Shown: positions 36,701 through 46,066, counted from the first letter of the stretch. The stretch: 56,310 nt of DNA from Elusimicrobiota bacterium (GCA_016204975.1 JACQJP010000030.1:1-56310); one strand, 5' to 3'. Notes: generated by a model not told the origin, from the letters alone. Numbers and translations: made by a program.

Positions 36701-38475
36701 GGCATCTTTGGAAAGCGCTCGGGCTTTTGATCTTCCTTGCCGGCAGCCTTTCCGCTCAGGAGGCGCAGTATCGTTCGATTTCCAGCTGTTACGGTTCCGA
36801 GGCGCAGGACTGTCCTCAGGAGGCTTCCAGCAGGGTCACATTTTTTGCCGGGGAGGCGCCTTCCGCCGAGTCTCCTGCGGTTCGGCTGATCCTGCGCGCG
36901 CTGGGATTTTTCGAGGAGCAGTTTGGCCCCCTCCAGGTAGAGGGGGGAATCAACGTGGTGGGATATGACCCTTCCCAGCCCCAGTCTTTTCCGGATGGTC
37001 GGGTGTTGGTTCCGGAGGGCTACAACGTCAAGGAAAGAGAGAGCTACGATACCGCCCAGGGAATCAGTTTGAGGGGCCGGGAGGTCAGTGTTCCGCATGG
37101 GACGGAGGTGATCTGGGGCCCGGTGGGAGGACGCCCTCGGTTGTTTAATGACCGCACGATTTTAGTTCCCCAAAGCGATTTGCTGCGGGAGCAATCCCTC
37201 TCGGACCAAGCCCGCTGGGCGCTTTCGGAGGTGGTGGCCAGCCTTTGGTGGGGAGGCCGGGTGCCTTTTGCCGCCGCCGGGGAGGCCTGGATTCCGCGCT
37301 CCTTGGCGCGCTACAGCGCCTTTTTGCTTGAGGAGAAGGAGGGTGGGAAGGCGGCCTATGACGCCATCCGGCGAAACACCATGATCCAGGCCATGACCTT
37401 TACTTCCGATAAGAGCCTGGTCTCCTCCGGAGGTTTGGAGGAGGCAAGTCCCGAGTATGACACCTTGATCTCTAGGGGGGCGGCGGTGCTCCATATGCTC
37501 CGCAACCGCATCGCCCTGTTTGTAGCGAGCACCAGTGGACAAAAGGATGACTCTGCTTTCTTTGCTTTTCTAAGGAATCTCCAGCAGGGGTATGCGGGTG
37601 AGGGGATCTCCTATGCGGACTTAAAAAAAGAAGCGGAGGGTCTGGAGGTCCCTGTTCCGGAGGGGCTGCCATCTTGGAAGGTCTTGACCCGTGGATTTTT
37701 CGGACAGTGGGTGGACTCCGGCCGGATTCCGGAGTGGTATCCGTCGAAAATCCTCACCCATACACAAGCAGGTGAGGAGGGAAATATTGTTTTCAAAGTG
37801 ATAGGAAGTTTGAGGCAGAAGGAGCCTGCGGTGGAGTTTTTCCAGGATTTTTTGGAGCTCCGGGTGTCCTTGGAGAATCCCGAGACACAGGAGAGGAGCT
37901 TTGAAGACTGGTATGTGTGGGTCTCGGGGAAGGCCGTGCAATTTGAGCGAGCGAATTTGAGTCAAATCCCTATTCTGGGAGGAACCGGAATCGAGATCAA
38001 CCCAAATTGGGAAAGCCTGGTGCTGGATCCCAAAATGCGATTCCGGATTTTGATCAACAAGGGTTGGCAGTTGTCCCAGAGGGGGCGCCAGCAGGAGGCG
38101 GTCGGGGTTTATAACCAAGCCTTGGGGGAAGATCCCACGAGCTCCCGCGCTTTGTTTTTGAAGGGGCTGTCCTTCTTTTTGCAGGGAAACTGGCAGCTGG
38201 CCATCGAGAGTTTTGAGGAGGCTGCCTCCCTGACCTCCGACCGCCAACCGCCGGAAGCGGTGATCTTCAGCCTGCTCTATCGGGGCTATGCCTTCGACAA
38301 CGTCGGCGCCCGAGGGAAGGCAAAGGCTTCCTACGCCAAAGCGACGGAGTACCTGGAGACCAGCGGCCTGTCGGAAAACTTTCCAGGACTGGCCGATGGG
38401 CTCCGCCGTTGTAAGCAAGCGGAGCAGGGCTGTACCGGCGTCCCCGAGGATCCCGCCTTTCCGGGATTTCAATAG
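36697..38475 (+). CDS. Secreted TPR protein with degenerate M1-peptidase-like region
   Basis: Signal peptide; EVVASLWWGG and WIPRSLARYSAF in place of HExxHxWWG and WLNEGFAEY; C-terminal TPR-like repeats. Confidence 0.6.
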   Translation: MRHLWKALGLLIFLAGSLSAQEAQYRSISSCYGSEAQDCPQEASSRVTFFAGEAPSAESPAVRLILRALGFFEEQFGPLQVEGGINVVGYDPSQPQSFPDGRVLVPEGYNVKERESYDTAQGISLRGREVSVPHGTEVIWGPVGGRPRLFNDRTILVPQSDLLREQSLSDQARWALSEVVASLWWGGRVPFAAAGEAWIPRSLARYSAFLLEEKEGGKAAYDAIRRNTMIQAMTFTSDKSLVSSGGLEEASPEYDTLISRGAAVLHMLRNRIALFVASTSGQKDDSAFFAFLRNLQQGYAGEGISYADLKKEAEGLEVPVPEGLPSWKVLTRGFFGQWVDSGRIPEWYPSKILTHTQAGEEGNIVFKVIGSLRQKEPAVEFFQDFLELRVSLENPETQERSFEDWYVWVSGKAVQFERANLSQIPILGGTGIEINPNWESLVLDPKMRFRILINKGWQLSQRGRQQEAVGVYNQALGEDPTSSRALFLKGLSFFLQGNWQLAIESFEEAASLTSDRQPPEAVIFSLLYRGYAFDNVGARGKAKASYAKATEYLETSGLSENFPGLADGLRRCKQAEQGCTGVPEDPAFPGFQ

Positions 38476-38547
38476 TCCGTCCGGTTTTCTTCCTACCGAT
38501 CCGCATTTCACTCACTGCCTCCGGTTCTGCTAGAATAGAACCCGGCG

Positions 38548-40320
38548 ATGATCGACTATCCCGTTTCTTATGACGTGATCGTGGTGGGCGCGGGGCACGC
38601 CGGTTGCGAGGCGGCCCTGGCCTGCGCGCGAATGAAACTCAAGACCCTGGTGCTCACCCAGAATTTGGACGCCATCGCCCAGATGTCCTGCAATCCTTCC
38701 ATCGGCGGGGTGGGTAAGGGGCAAATGGTGCGGGAGCTGGACGCCTTGGGCGGGGAGATGGCGAAAAACACCGACCAGACCGGGCTTCAGTTCCGGATGC
38801 TCAACACCAGCAAGGGGTATGCTGTTTGGTCACCCCGCGCCCAGTGCGACAAGAAGGCCTATCAGTTTGCGATGAAATGGAGGTTGGAATCCCAGGAAAA
38901 CCTGGACCTCCGGCAGGATGAGGCCTCGGCCCTTTGGATGAGCGGCAGCCGCGTGGGCGGAGTCCTCACCCGCCGGGGGACCCGCTACTTGGGCCGCTCG
39001 GTCATCTTGACCACGGGGACCTTCTTGAAGGGCATGGCCCACATCGGCCTGTCTCATTTTTCTGCGGGGCGCGCGGGGGAGGCCTCGGCGGACTTTCTTT
39101 CCGGGAGTTTGAGGGAGTTGGGTTTTGAGGTCTCCCGGTTTAAGACGGGCACCCCCATGCGGCTCAACGCCCGGTCCATTGATTTTTCAAGGCTGCAGGC
39201 TCAGCCCGGAGACGATCCCCCCACTCCCTTTTCCCACTTTACCGAGAAGATTACGCAGTCCCAGCTTCCCTGCTGGCTGACCTACACCGACGCCGAGACC
39301 CACCGCATCATCCGGGAAAATTTGGACCGCTCGCCGCTTTATTCCGGCAAGATCTCCTGCCTGGGCCCGCGCTACTGCCCCTCGATTGAGGATAAGGTGG
39401 TGAAGTTCCCGGAGAAGGAGCGCCACCAGATCTTCCTGGAGCCGGAGGGCTACCGCACCCAGGAGGTCTACGCCAACGGCCTTTTCACCAGCCTTCCGGA
39501 GGACGTTCAGGAGAAGCTGGTCCACACGATTCGCGGTTTGGAACACGCCCACATCCTGCGGCCGGGCTATGCCATTGAGTATGACTTCTGCCCCCCGACG
39601 CAGCTCAAACCCACCCTGGAGACCAAAGGGATCGAGCATCTTTATTTTGCGGGACAGATCAATGGGACCACGGGCTATGAGGAGGCTGCCGGCCAGGGGC
39701 TTGTGGCCGGGATCAACGCCGCTTTAAAGCTGAAAGAAGAGCCTCCCCTGGTGCTGCGGCGAGACCAGGCCTATCTCGGAGTTTTGGTGGATGATCTGGT
39801 GACCAAGGGAGTGGATGAGCCCTACCGGATGTTCACCTCCCGTGCGGAAAATCGTTTGGTCCTTCGCTTTGACAATGCGGATTTGAGGTTGCTGGAGCAT
39901 GGCCATCGGGTGGGGCTGATTTCGCGGGAGATTTATGCGCGCTTCTGCCGTTACCGCGATGCGGTGGAGGCAAGAATGGACAAAGACGGGGCGATGGAGG
40001 AGGACCTCGCCCCCTGGCCTTTCGAGAAGGTGCGCCGGCAACTTGAGATCCAGGACCGTTATGCCGGCTATGTGGAGAGACAGAACAAGGAGGTGGAGCG
40101 GATGCACAGGCTGGATGGGGTGCCGATTCCTCCGGATTTCGATTATCTGCGGATTCCCGGTCTTTTGACCGAATCCCGCCAAAAATTGGAGCGCATCCGC
40201 CCCCACACGCTGGGGCAGGCGACACGCATCCCCGGCGTGACTCCCGCCGATGCCCAGATTCTATGGGTCCATATGGAAAAGAGGCGCCGGGAGAAGGTCC
40301 TGACTGGACACGCTCGCTGA
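38548..40320 (+). CDS. mnmG: tRNA uridine-5-carboxymethylaminomethyl modification enzyme
   Basis: [45 protein letters not shown]. Confidence 0.97.
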   Translation: MIDYPVSYDVIVVGAGHAGCEAALACARMKLKTLVLTQNLDAIAQMSCNPSIGGVGKGQMVRELDALGGEMAKNTDQTGLQFRMLNTSKGYAVWSPRAQCDKKAYQFAMKWRLESQENLDLRQDEASALWMSGSRVGGVLTRRGTRYLGRSVILTTGTFLKGMAHIGLSHFSAGRAGEASADFLSGSLRELGFEVSRFKTGTPMRLNARSIDFSRLQAQPGDDPPTPFSHFTEKITQSQLPCWLTYTDAETHRIIRENLDRSPLYSGKISCLGPRYCPSIEDKVVKFPEKERHQIFLEPEGYRTQEVYANGLFTSLPEDVQEKLVHTIRGLEHAHILRPGYAIEYDFCPPTQLKPTLETKGIEHLYFAGQINGTTGYEEAAGQGLVAGINAALKLKEEPPLVLRRDQAYLGVLVDDLVTKGVDEPYRMFTSRAENRLVLRFDNADLRLLEHGHRVGLISREIYARFCRYRDAVEARMDKDGAMEEDLAPWPFEKVRRQLEIQDRYAGYVERQNKEVERMHRLDGVPIPPDFDYLRIPGLLTESRQKLERIRPHTLGQATRIPGVTPADAQILWVHMEKRRREKVLTGHAR

Positions 40321-40997
40321 CGGACATTCTTCACTCCTGGGGCCTTTCGCTTTCCCCTACCGCCCAAGAGGCTTTCCGGATATACTTAAAGAGGCTCGCG
40401 GAGGCGAACCGCCGTCTGAACTTGACGGCGATGCAGGAGGAGTCCGCGGTGGCTCTCTATCATTTTGCCGATTCCCTGGCCATTGTGCCGTGGCTGCCTT
40501 CCGGTTTTTCGCCGTATTTCTTGGATATCGGCAGCGGAGCGGGTTTTCCGGGCCTCTGCCTGAAGATTTTTAAACCCCAATGGAGGGGGGTGCTTTTGGA
40601 GTCGGTTCGGAAAAAGTGCGATTTCCTGCGGCCTTTGCTCCGGGAGTTGGGCGTGACGGGATTGGAGGCCGTTCGGGCCCACTCGAAGGATTTGCGGAGG
40701 GATCCGGCTTGGAAAGAGAGTTTTTCACTTGTTCTGGCCAGGGCCCTGGCTCCCCCGCAGAAGGCCTTCCGGCTAGGCTGGCCGTTTGTGGGACCTTCCG
40801 GTTTTCTGGCGCTCTATGAGACGGAGGCGGCCCAGAGTAAGCTTCCAGCGGCAGTTCGTCTCTGTCAAGGGTTGGGTGGAAACCTGGCGGGGGTTCACCG
40901 CTACCGCCTCCCGGGACTGAAGTGGGAGCGCCAGATTTGGTTTTTTAAGAAAATGCAGTCCAAAAATCTGCAATCGTCCATCGGTGATCAGCCGTAG
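40263..40997 (+). CDS. rsmG: 16S rRNA (guanine-N7) methyltransferase G
   Basis: [10 protein letters not shown]..., [25 protein letters not shown]-like [11 protein letters not shown]; start uncertain. Confidence 0.9.
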   Translation: MGPYGKEAPGEGPDWTRSLTDILHSWGLSLSPTAQEAFRIYLKRLAEANRRLNLTAMQEESAVALYHFADSLAIVPWLPSGFSPYFLDIGSGAGFPGLCLKIFKPQWRGVLLESVRKKCDFLRPLLRELGVTGLEAVRAHSKDLRRDPAWKESFSLVLARALAPPQKAFRLGWPFVGPSGFLALYETEAAQSKLPAAVRLCQGLGGNLAGVHRYRLPGLKWERQIWFFKKMQSKNLQSSIGDQP

Positions 40998-41002
40998 TTT
41001 TT

Positions 41003-41497
41003 ATGCGGCTTCTTCAGCGTTATTTTACTCCCTTTGCGGTGCTTTTGGTCTTGTCCGCCGTGATTTTTGCCAGGCCTCAGCCGGGTCCGATCTATGGCTC
41101 CATCGGGGTCTTGGCCGTTTCTTTGCTCGGCAATGAGCTTCTGGCTCGCTACGCCTATCGTTGGATTGGATGGACCCGGTTCCTACAGCGCCTGCATATC
41201 TGGATGCATTTTTTTTGGAGCCTTCCCTTGTTTTATCTTTTGGGTCCCATCTGGGGGCCGATGTGGCTTCTGTTTTTGTTTACTCCGGCCGCGGCCGCCC
41301 TTTCCTCGACCCGCCGCATGACCTGGATCGCAGCCACAGCCAGCGCCGGAACGCTTCTGGGATTTTACGCCAGCCGCGGGCTTTCCGGGACGGTCTTCTG
41401 GGGACAGGCGCTGGTGCACGCGGCGTTTATCCTTTTCTTCAGCTTGTTTGTGCGGGCTCTGGCGGAGATGACGATGAAATTAAGGGACAGCTTTTGA
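41003..41497 (+). CDS. Hypothetical integral membrane protein
   Basis: Multiple hydrophobic segments; tight spacing after rsmG. Confidence 0.6.
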   Translation: MRLLQRYFTPFAVLLVLSAVIFARPQPGPIYGSIGVLAVSLLGNELLARYAYRWIGWTRFLQRLHIWMHFFWSLPLFYLLGPIWGPMWLLFLFTPAAAALSSTRRMTWIAATASAGTLLGFYASRGLSGTVFWGQALVHAAFILFFSLFVRALAEMTMKLRDSF

Positions 41498-41507
41498 CCC
41501 CCCCTTT

Positions 41508-42515
41508 ATGGAAATCTCCGCAAAGGTGAGATTTTTTGTTTGGTTTTTGGTGTTGGCTTTGTGGGGAACGATTCTCTACCGGTTTTTTTTTGAGGACCCC
41601 TACTTTTCCCGCGAAAGGCCGGGCTGGGTAGCCAACCCTTTTCCAGAGAAACCCCCGGAAGCTCCGCTACAGCGCGCCCGTCCGCATTCCGCGTCCTCTC
41701 CTCGGCCGATTCTTGCACCCCTATTGCCGGACCGGCGCTTGGAGCGGGTGATCCGGCCCGCGCCTCTGCCTGGATTTCGTTCGAAGGAGATCCCTCATTT
41801 TTTGGTTTTCTACGAGGGTTCGAGAGTGGAGCCCGGCTTTCTCCTTACCCTGGAACAGCTCCACGCCAACCTGATGCTGGATCTGGCCATGTTTTCCCCT
41901 TGGGCTCGGAGGGAACGAGTGTCGGTCTATCTTTTTAAGGATCAGGCTTCCTACCGCGAGGTCACCGGCCGCCCATCTTGGTCCGGGGGAGCCAGTTCGG
42001 TGGAGGACCGGGTGGTCTATGTCTATCGGAGCGAGGAGGTGGTGGGCATTTTGGCTCATGAGCTCTGCCACATCTATTTCGATGGATTTTTTAAGGAAAG
42101 GCATCGCGAAAGCCCCTTGTGGCTGAGCGAGGGTCTGGCCACCCTGATGCAGGCGGAGCGCGGCCTTTCCGTTCCCAACTGGTTGCGGCCCAATCTGGAG
42201 ACTCTGGTGGGAGGGGGGGGGTACTCGGTAGAGGATATGATTCTGGTCGGGACGACTTTGGAGGCTTCCGACCGCGCGGTGCGTCTGTGGTATACCCAGT
42301 CCTACAGTTTGGTGCGTTTTCTTTTGCGCTCTCGATGGAAGACCCAGTTTCGGAGCTTTTGTGTGGCCCTTCGGGACGGCCAGTCCTTGGGGGAAGCTCT
42401 GCGGGTAGCCTACGGCCTGCCTTTCACCAACGCCAGGGCCTTGGAGTATGCCTGGAGATACGATTTGAGGACAGGGGGAATTTCCAATTTAGGGCCCCAG
42501 GTGAGGATTCAATAG
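41508..42515 (+). CDS. Peptidase MA-like (gluzincin) membrane-anchored protein
   Basis: N-terminal TM; VVGILAHELCHIYFDGFFKERHRESPLWLSEGLATLMQ. Confidence 0.8.
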   Translation: MEISAKVRFFVWFLVLALWGTILYRFFFEDPYFSRERPGWVANPFPEKPPEAPLQRARPHSASSPRPILAPLLPDRRLERVIRPAPLPGFRSKEIPHFLVFYEGSRVEPGFLLTLEQLHANLMLDLAMFSPWARRERVSVYLFKDQASYREVTGRPSWSGGASSVEDRVVYVYRSEEVVGILAHELCHIYFDGFFKERHRESPLWLSEGLATLMQAERGLSVPNWLRPNLETLVGGGGYSVEDMILVGTTLEASDRAVRLWYTQSYSLVRFLLRSRWKTQFRSFCVALRDGQSLGEALRVAYGLPFTNARALEYAWRYDLRTGGISNLGPQVRIQ

Positions 42516-42626
42516 GTGTCGACTACCCTCTCTAGCCTCCGTACACCCCGAATTGTTGAAATCGCAAGTCAATATGCGGACTTCAAGGTGCCCTGTATGC
42601 GGTTATAAGGGGAAACAATATAGCCC

Positions 42627-42655
42627 TTGAAAAACAATGGTTTATGCCATATAAT
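42627..42655 (+). promoter_or_regulatory. Consensus-like sigma70 promoter TTGAAA-N17-TATAAT
   Basis: TTGAAA 42627-42632, 17-nt spacer, TATAAT 42650-42655. Confidence 0.8.
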
Positions 42656-42691
42656 ATTTCTATAGAAATAATATTATTTCTATAGAAATAT
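42654..42691. promoter_or_regulatory. Perfect 38-bp palindrome with two ATTTCTATAGAAAT sub-palindromes (putative operator)
   Basis: ATATTTCTATAGAAAT-AATATT-ATTTCTATAGAAATAT; overlaps the end of the -10 and the start codon. Confidence 0.85.
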
Positions 42692-43475
42692 GCCTACAAA
42701 GACACCTGAAGTCTCCATTGGGACTCGCCTGCGCGAGCTGCGCAGAGAACGGCGCTGGACGCAGCAGCGTCTGGCCGCTTTGCTTGGCATTACCCAGGGC
42801 CACCTATCTCAACTGGAGCGCGGAAAGAGAGAATTCACGGCCCAGCAGTTGCTGACCATTCTAAAGCACTTCAACGTGCCGATCGACTACTTCTCCGTGG
42901 GGAAAGCCTCCGCTGGAAGCCAGATTCAAAATGCCCTGGCAAGACAAGGCGCCAGCCATCTCGTTGAAAGCGCCGACATCCTCCCCACTGAAAAACTCAA
43001 GCGCGCCACCGATACGATCCGTGAAACGCTCGTCTCCGCCGATTCCTCCAGGCAGATTGCCGCCGTGGCGCCTGTCTTTGTGAGCCATGCAGGACAGATC
43101 AATCTGACGCGCCTGAGAAATGAATTTGCGGCGCTCGGGCTGGAGAATCGTTTTGGGTGGGCCATCGAGTGCACCCTGGAAGCGATCCGGCTGGAAAGCG
43201 CCCAAGTTTTGCCAAGGGAGTGGCGCCTGAAATATCGGCGTGCAGCTATCATCATCGAGTCATTCTTCACTCCCTGGAGGATTGTTCCCGGCCCCACGGA
43301 AGACCCACGGGTTCCCCCGCAGTACGATGTTCTCGATATCGAGATCTCCAGCCAGGAGACGCTCAAAGAGGTCATCGAGAATCTCTCTCCCATAGCGCGG
43401 AGATGGAAGATCGCCACGGGAATCGAGGTTGACGACTTCGTGAAAGCGTTGAGAGGTGCCCGTGGGGTTGATTAG
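42690..43475 (+). CDS. XRE-family HTH regulator (putative antitoxin) with long C-terminal domain
   Basis: IGTRLRELRRERRWTQQRLAALLGITQGHLSQLERGKREFTAQQLLTILKHF. Confidence 0.88.
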   Translation: MPTKTPEVSIGTRLRELRRERRWTQQRLAALLGITQGHLSQLERGKREFTAQQLLTILKHFNVPIDYFSVGKASAGSQIQNALARQGASHLVESADILPTEKLKRATDTIRETLVSADSSRQIAAVAPVFVSHAGQINLTRLRNEFAALGLENRFGWAIECTLEAIRLESAQVLPREWRLKYRRAAIIIESFFTPWRIVPGPTEDPRVPPQYDVLDIEISSQETLKEVIENLSPIARRWKIATGIEVDDFVKALRGARGVD

Positions 43476-44058
43476 AGAATTCCTGGCCGAGATAGACGAG
43501 AAGTGGAAACCGATTGGCGGGGAGCCGATCATCCTGCAAGTCATCGGGTCCGCCGCGTTGATGCTTCAATGCGACTACGAGCGTGGAACCAAAGACGGGG
43601 ACGTGCTGGAGGCCAAGGACGGCCCGCCGACCATCAAAGAGCAACTGATTTCCCTCGCGGGGAAAGAATCAGATCTCTACAAGCAGTTTCGCGTCTACAT
43701 AGACGTGGTGAACACAGCGATCCTGTTCCTACCGCAGCAACCCGTTTTTTATCCTCTGCCGAGCTTGCCCTTGAAGAACTTCAGGATTGAAGTCCTGGAT
43801 ATAGGGGACGTCGTGCTCAGCAAGCTCAAACGATACAACAGCGATGACAAGAACGACATCCGCGCGATGGCTGACAGAAAACTTCTCGATCATGACCGGC
43901 TCATCGCGCGCTTTGAAGCTGCCGCGGATTGGTTCTCAATGGACGCGCGCGCCGCGGATGTCCCGCGCTACCTGAAGAATCTCCACGCGGTTGAACGCGA
44001 CATCCTCGGTCTTCCGCCATCCGCGGTCGAACTGCCGCCGGAGTGCATGCCCGATTGA
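43456..44058 (+). CDS. Nucleotidyltransferase-fold protein (DUF6036/AbiEii-like, putative toxin)
   Basis: VIGSAALMLQCDYERGTKDGDVLE (GS..T-D-x-D); overlaps the upstream XRE gene. Confidence 0.72.
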   Translation: MPVGLIREFLAEIDEKWKPIGGEPIILQVIGSAALMLQCDYERGTKDGDVLEAKDGPPTIKEQLISLAGKESDLYKQFRVYIDVVNTAILFLPQQPVFYPLPSLPLKNFRIEVLDIGDVVLSKLKRYNSDDKNDIRAMADRKLLDHDRLIARFEAAADWFSMDARAADVPRYLKNLHAVERDILGLPPSAVELPPECMPD

Positions 44059-44201
44059 AAGTGGGCCTATCAATACAGTACCCTAGACCACGACGGCTTT
44101 GCCAATGCACTCATTACATATCTGCTTGTTCCGAATTTAGAGATGTCCGCCGGGACCGCGATCCGGCTACTGGAAACAAGGCTCTATGGGATTCCCAAGG
44201 T

Positions 44202-44214
44202 TTGCAAAAGTCCG
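44202..44214 (+). repeat. Dispersed repeat half-copy TTGCAAAAGTCCG
   Basis: Same core as copies at 23.3, 25.2 and 34.6 kb. Confidence 0.6.
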
Positions 44215-44262
44215 ATTTTTAGTCTAAACTGAAGGCGTCCGGCTCTTCTACCCAGAGATGAG

Positions 44263-44721
44263 ATGATAGATGGTATTTTGACCGATTGGATTCTATGGGC
44301 CAGTTTGACCGCCGCCTTGGGTTTTGGGCTGGTTTTTTTAAAGCTCTATGGCCTCTATCAATCCTCGGAGGAACCTGCCCGCTCGCCGGATCTGGTGGAG
44401 GAGGAGATTTCCTCCCCGCCGCCCCTGGAATCTCCGGATCCCTTGGATCAGCCGGAGGGGCCCGATCCCGTCGAATCCCGCGCCGACGGGCCCAGCCCTG
44501 CGGCGACGCTTTTAAGAAACCTGGACCGCCGGTTGGAAAATCTAGAGTCCAGCCTCCGCCACTTGACCCAAATCCTGGAGAAGTTGGATTCCAAAATCTC
44601 CTCCGCGCCCGCCCCATCTGCCCCGCTGGAGTTTTCTCCGGGGTCCCTCCAGAAGGATCCGAACTTAATCGGGGAGAGCTCGCAATCCGAGGCGGAACGG
44701 AAATTTGATTTTGAGTTGTAA
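44263..44721 (+). CDS. Membrane-anchored coiled-coil protein
   Basis: N-terminal TM, acidic/Pro linker, coiled coil LLRNLDRRLENLESSLRHLTQILEKLDSKI. Confidence 0.6.
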   Translation: MIDGILTDWILWASLTAALGFGLVFLKLYGLYQSSEEPARSPDLVEEEISSPPPLESPDPLDQPEGPDPVESRADGPSPAATLLRNLDRRLENLESSLRHLTQILEKLDSKISSAPAPSAPLEFSPGSLQKDPNLIGESSQSEAERKFDFEL

Positions 44722-44732
44722 AATCATCCAGA

Positions 44733-45764
44733 GTGTTTTTGTTGCTTCTTGCTCTCCAAACATTTTTTCTCTCTTGCGCGTGGGCTTTTTTCCCCGACTC
44801 CCCCTTCTCCAGGGATGCGGCGGGAACCACCTCCGCCGGCTTTCTAAAAATCCCCGTGGGGGCTCGGGCGGTGGCCATGGGCGAGGCCCAAGTGGCCGCC
44901 GTAGAAGGGTCGGAATCCATCTTTTGGAATCCGGCGAGGTTGGTTTCCGTTCCGCGTCTTTCTGAATCCGGTTCCGAGGGGCTTCCTTCCTGTGGGACCC
45001 GACTACGGTCGGGGAGTGCCGGCTCCACATGCTCTTGGGATCCGGCCTCCTCCGAGGTTTCCTCCAGCTACAACGCTCTTTTGGAGACCACCTTTCAAGG
45101 CACCCTGTCCTACGCCCGCCTTTTATCTGAGGAAAATGCTTTGGGTGTGGGATGGATTTTCTTTTCCCAGGATTCCATCGAGTCCTTCAATACGGTGGGG
45201 GATCCCACGGGAGATTTTACCCCCTATGATTTTTCCCTGGCGGTGGCCTTGGCCCGCGCCTTTCAGACCTTTTCAGCCGGGGTGACTCTAAAGGGAATTC
45301 GCTCCAAGATCGCAGGGGAGTCCGACACGGGGTTTGCGGCAGACATCGGTTTTTTTCTTCCTAAGATGGACGAATATGGGAAGGTGGATTTTGGGGTCAG
45401 CTTGATGAACCTGGGCCCCGAGTTTGGTTTGGGCAGCGAGAAAGACCCGCTTCCCTTCCGGGCTCGGTTTGGGGGGGCCATCCATTTTAGCCCTCAGCTC
45501 ACGGCGGCCTTGGATCTGAATCTTCCGGCGGACAACAGCCCCTTTGTGGCCCTGGGGGCGGAGTATTTGCTTCTGGATTCTCAGGAGTTTGGCATGGCGC
45601 TTCGGGCTGGATTTAACTCGGGAAACCTTCGAGGCATCGAGGGTTTTTCGGGAATCTCCGCTGGAGGCGGTTGGAGGGTGAGGCGATTTTCTTTAGATTA
45701 CGCCTGGAATCCCTTTGGAGACTTAGGAAGCACCCACCGCGTCAGCCTCTCCTATCGTTTTTAA
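44733..45764 (+). CDS. PorV/PorQ-like (UPF0164) outer-membrane protein, second copy
   Basis: AGFLKIPVGARAVAMGEAQVAAVEGSESIFWNPARL; terminal HRVSLSYRF; GTG start. Confidence 0.8.
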   Translation: MFLLLLALQTFFLSCAWAFFPDSPFSRDAAGTTSAGFLKIPVGARAVAMGEAQVAAVEGSESIFWNPARLVSVPRLSESGSEGLPSCGTRLRSGSAGSTCSWDPASSEVSSSYNALLETTFQGTLSYARLLSEENALGVGWIFFSQDSIESFNTVGDPTGDFTPYDFSLAVALARAFQTFSAGVTLKGIRSKIAGESDTGFAADIGFFLPKMDEYGKVDFGVSLMNLGPEFGLGSEKDPLPFRARFGGAIHFSPQLTAALDLNLPADNSPFVALGAEYLLLDSQEFGMALRAGFNSGNLRGIEGFSGISAGGGWRVRRFSLDYAWNPFGDLGSTHRVSLSYRF

Positions 45765-45852
45765 TCTCATTTTCATAGCCGGCTAGCTTGGCGCCGGGGA
45801 CCAATGGTCCTACCTTTCTAGGTCTCTCCGTCGGCTAAAAAGTTATTTTTTT

Positions 45853-45942
45853 GGTCCAAAGGGCCTAGGTCCTCCTAGGCCCTTTTTCTTTGGTTTTCTG
45901 GGACTTAAGACCCATAGAGGATTTCGCGCGCTTTTGTATAGT
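45853..45942 (+). promoter_or_regulatory. Upstream module copy 3: terminator, TAAGACCCAT, TATAGT
   Basis: GGTCCAAAGGGCCTAGGTCCTCCTAGGCCCTTTTTC-N17-TAAGACCCAT-N21-TATAGT. Confidence 0.45.
45859..45887 (+). terminator. Intrinsic terminator downstream of porV-like gene
   Basis: AAGGGCCTAGGTCCTCCTAGGCCCTTTTT. Confidence 0.85.
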
Positions 45943-46066
45943 TCCTGCGAGGTGACAATGACCGTATTGCGATCTTTTTATAGTGTGTTTTCTTCCCTTT
46001 GGTCCTTTCAGGAAAAGGGGTGGGAATATTTCTCCGGCTGGTAAAACCCAAACAGGAGGTTCTTCC

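Noticed and set aside
42690-44220. Complete integrative element around the toxin-antitoxin pair
   Set aside because: No integrase, transposase, target duplication or att site seen; only local AT-richness and a possible gene remnant.
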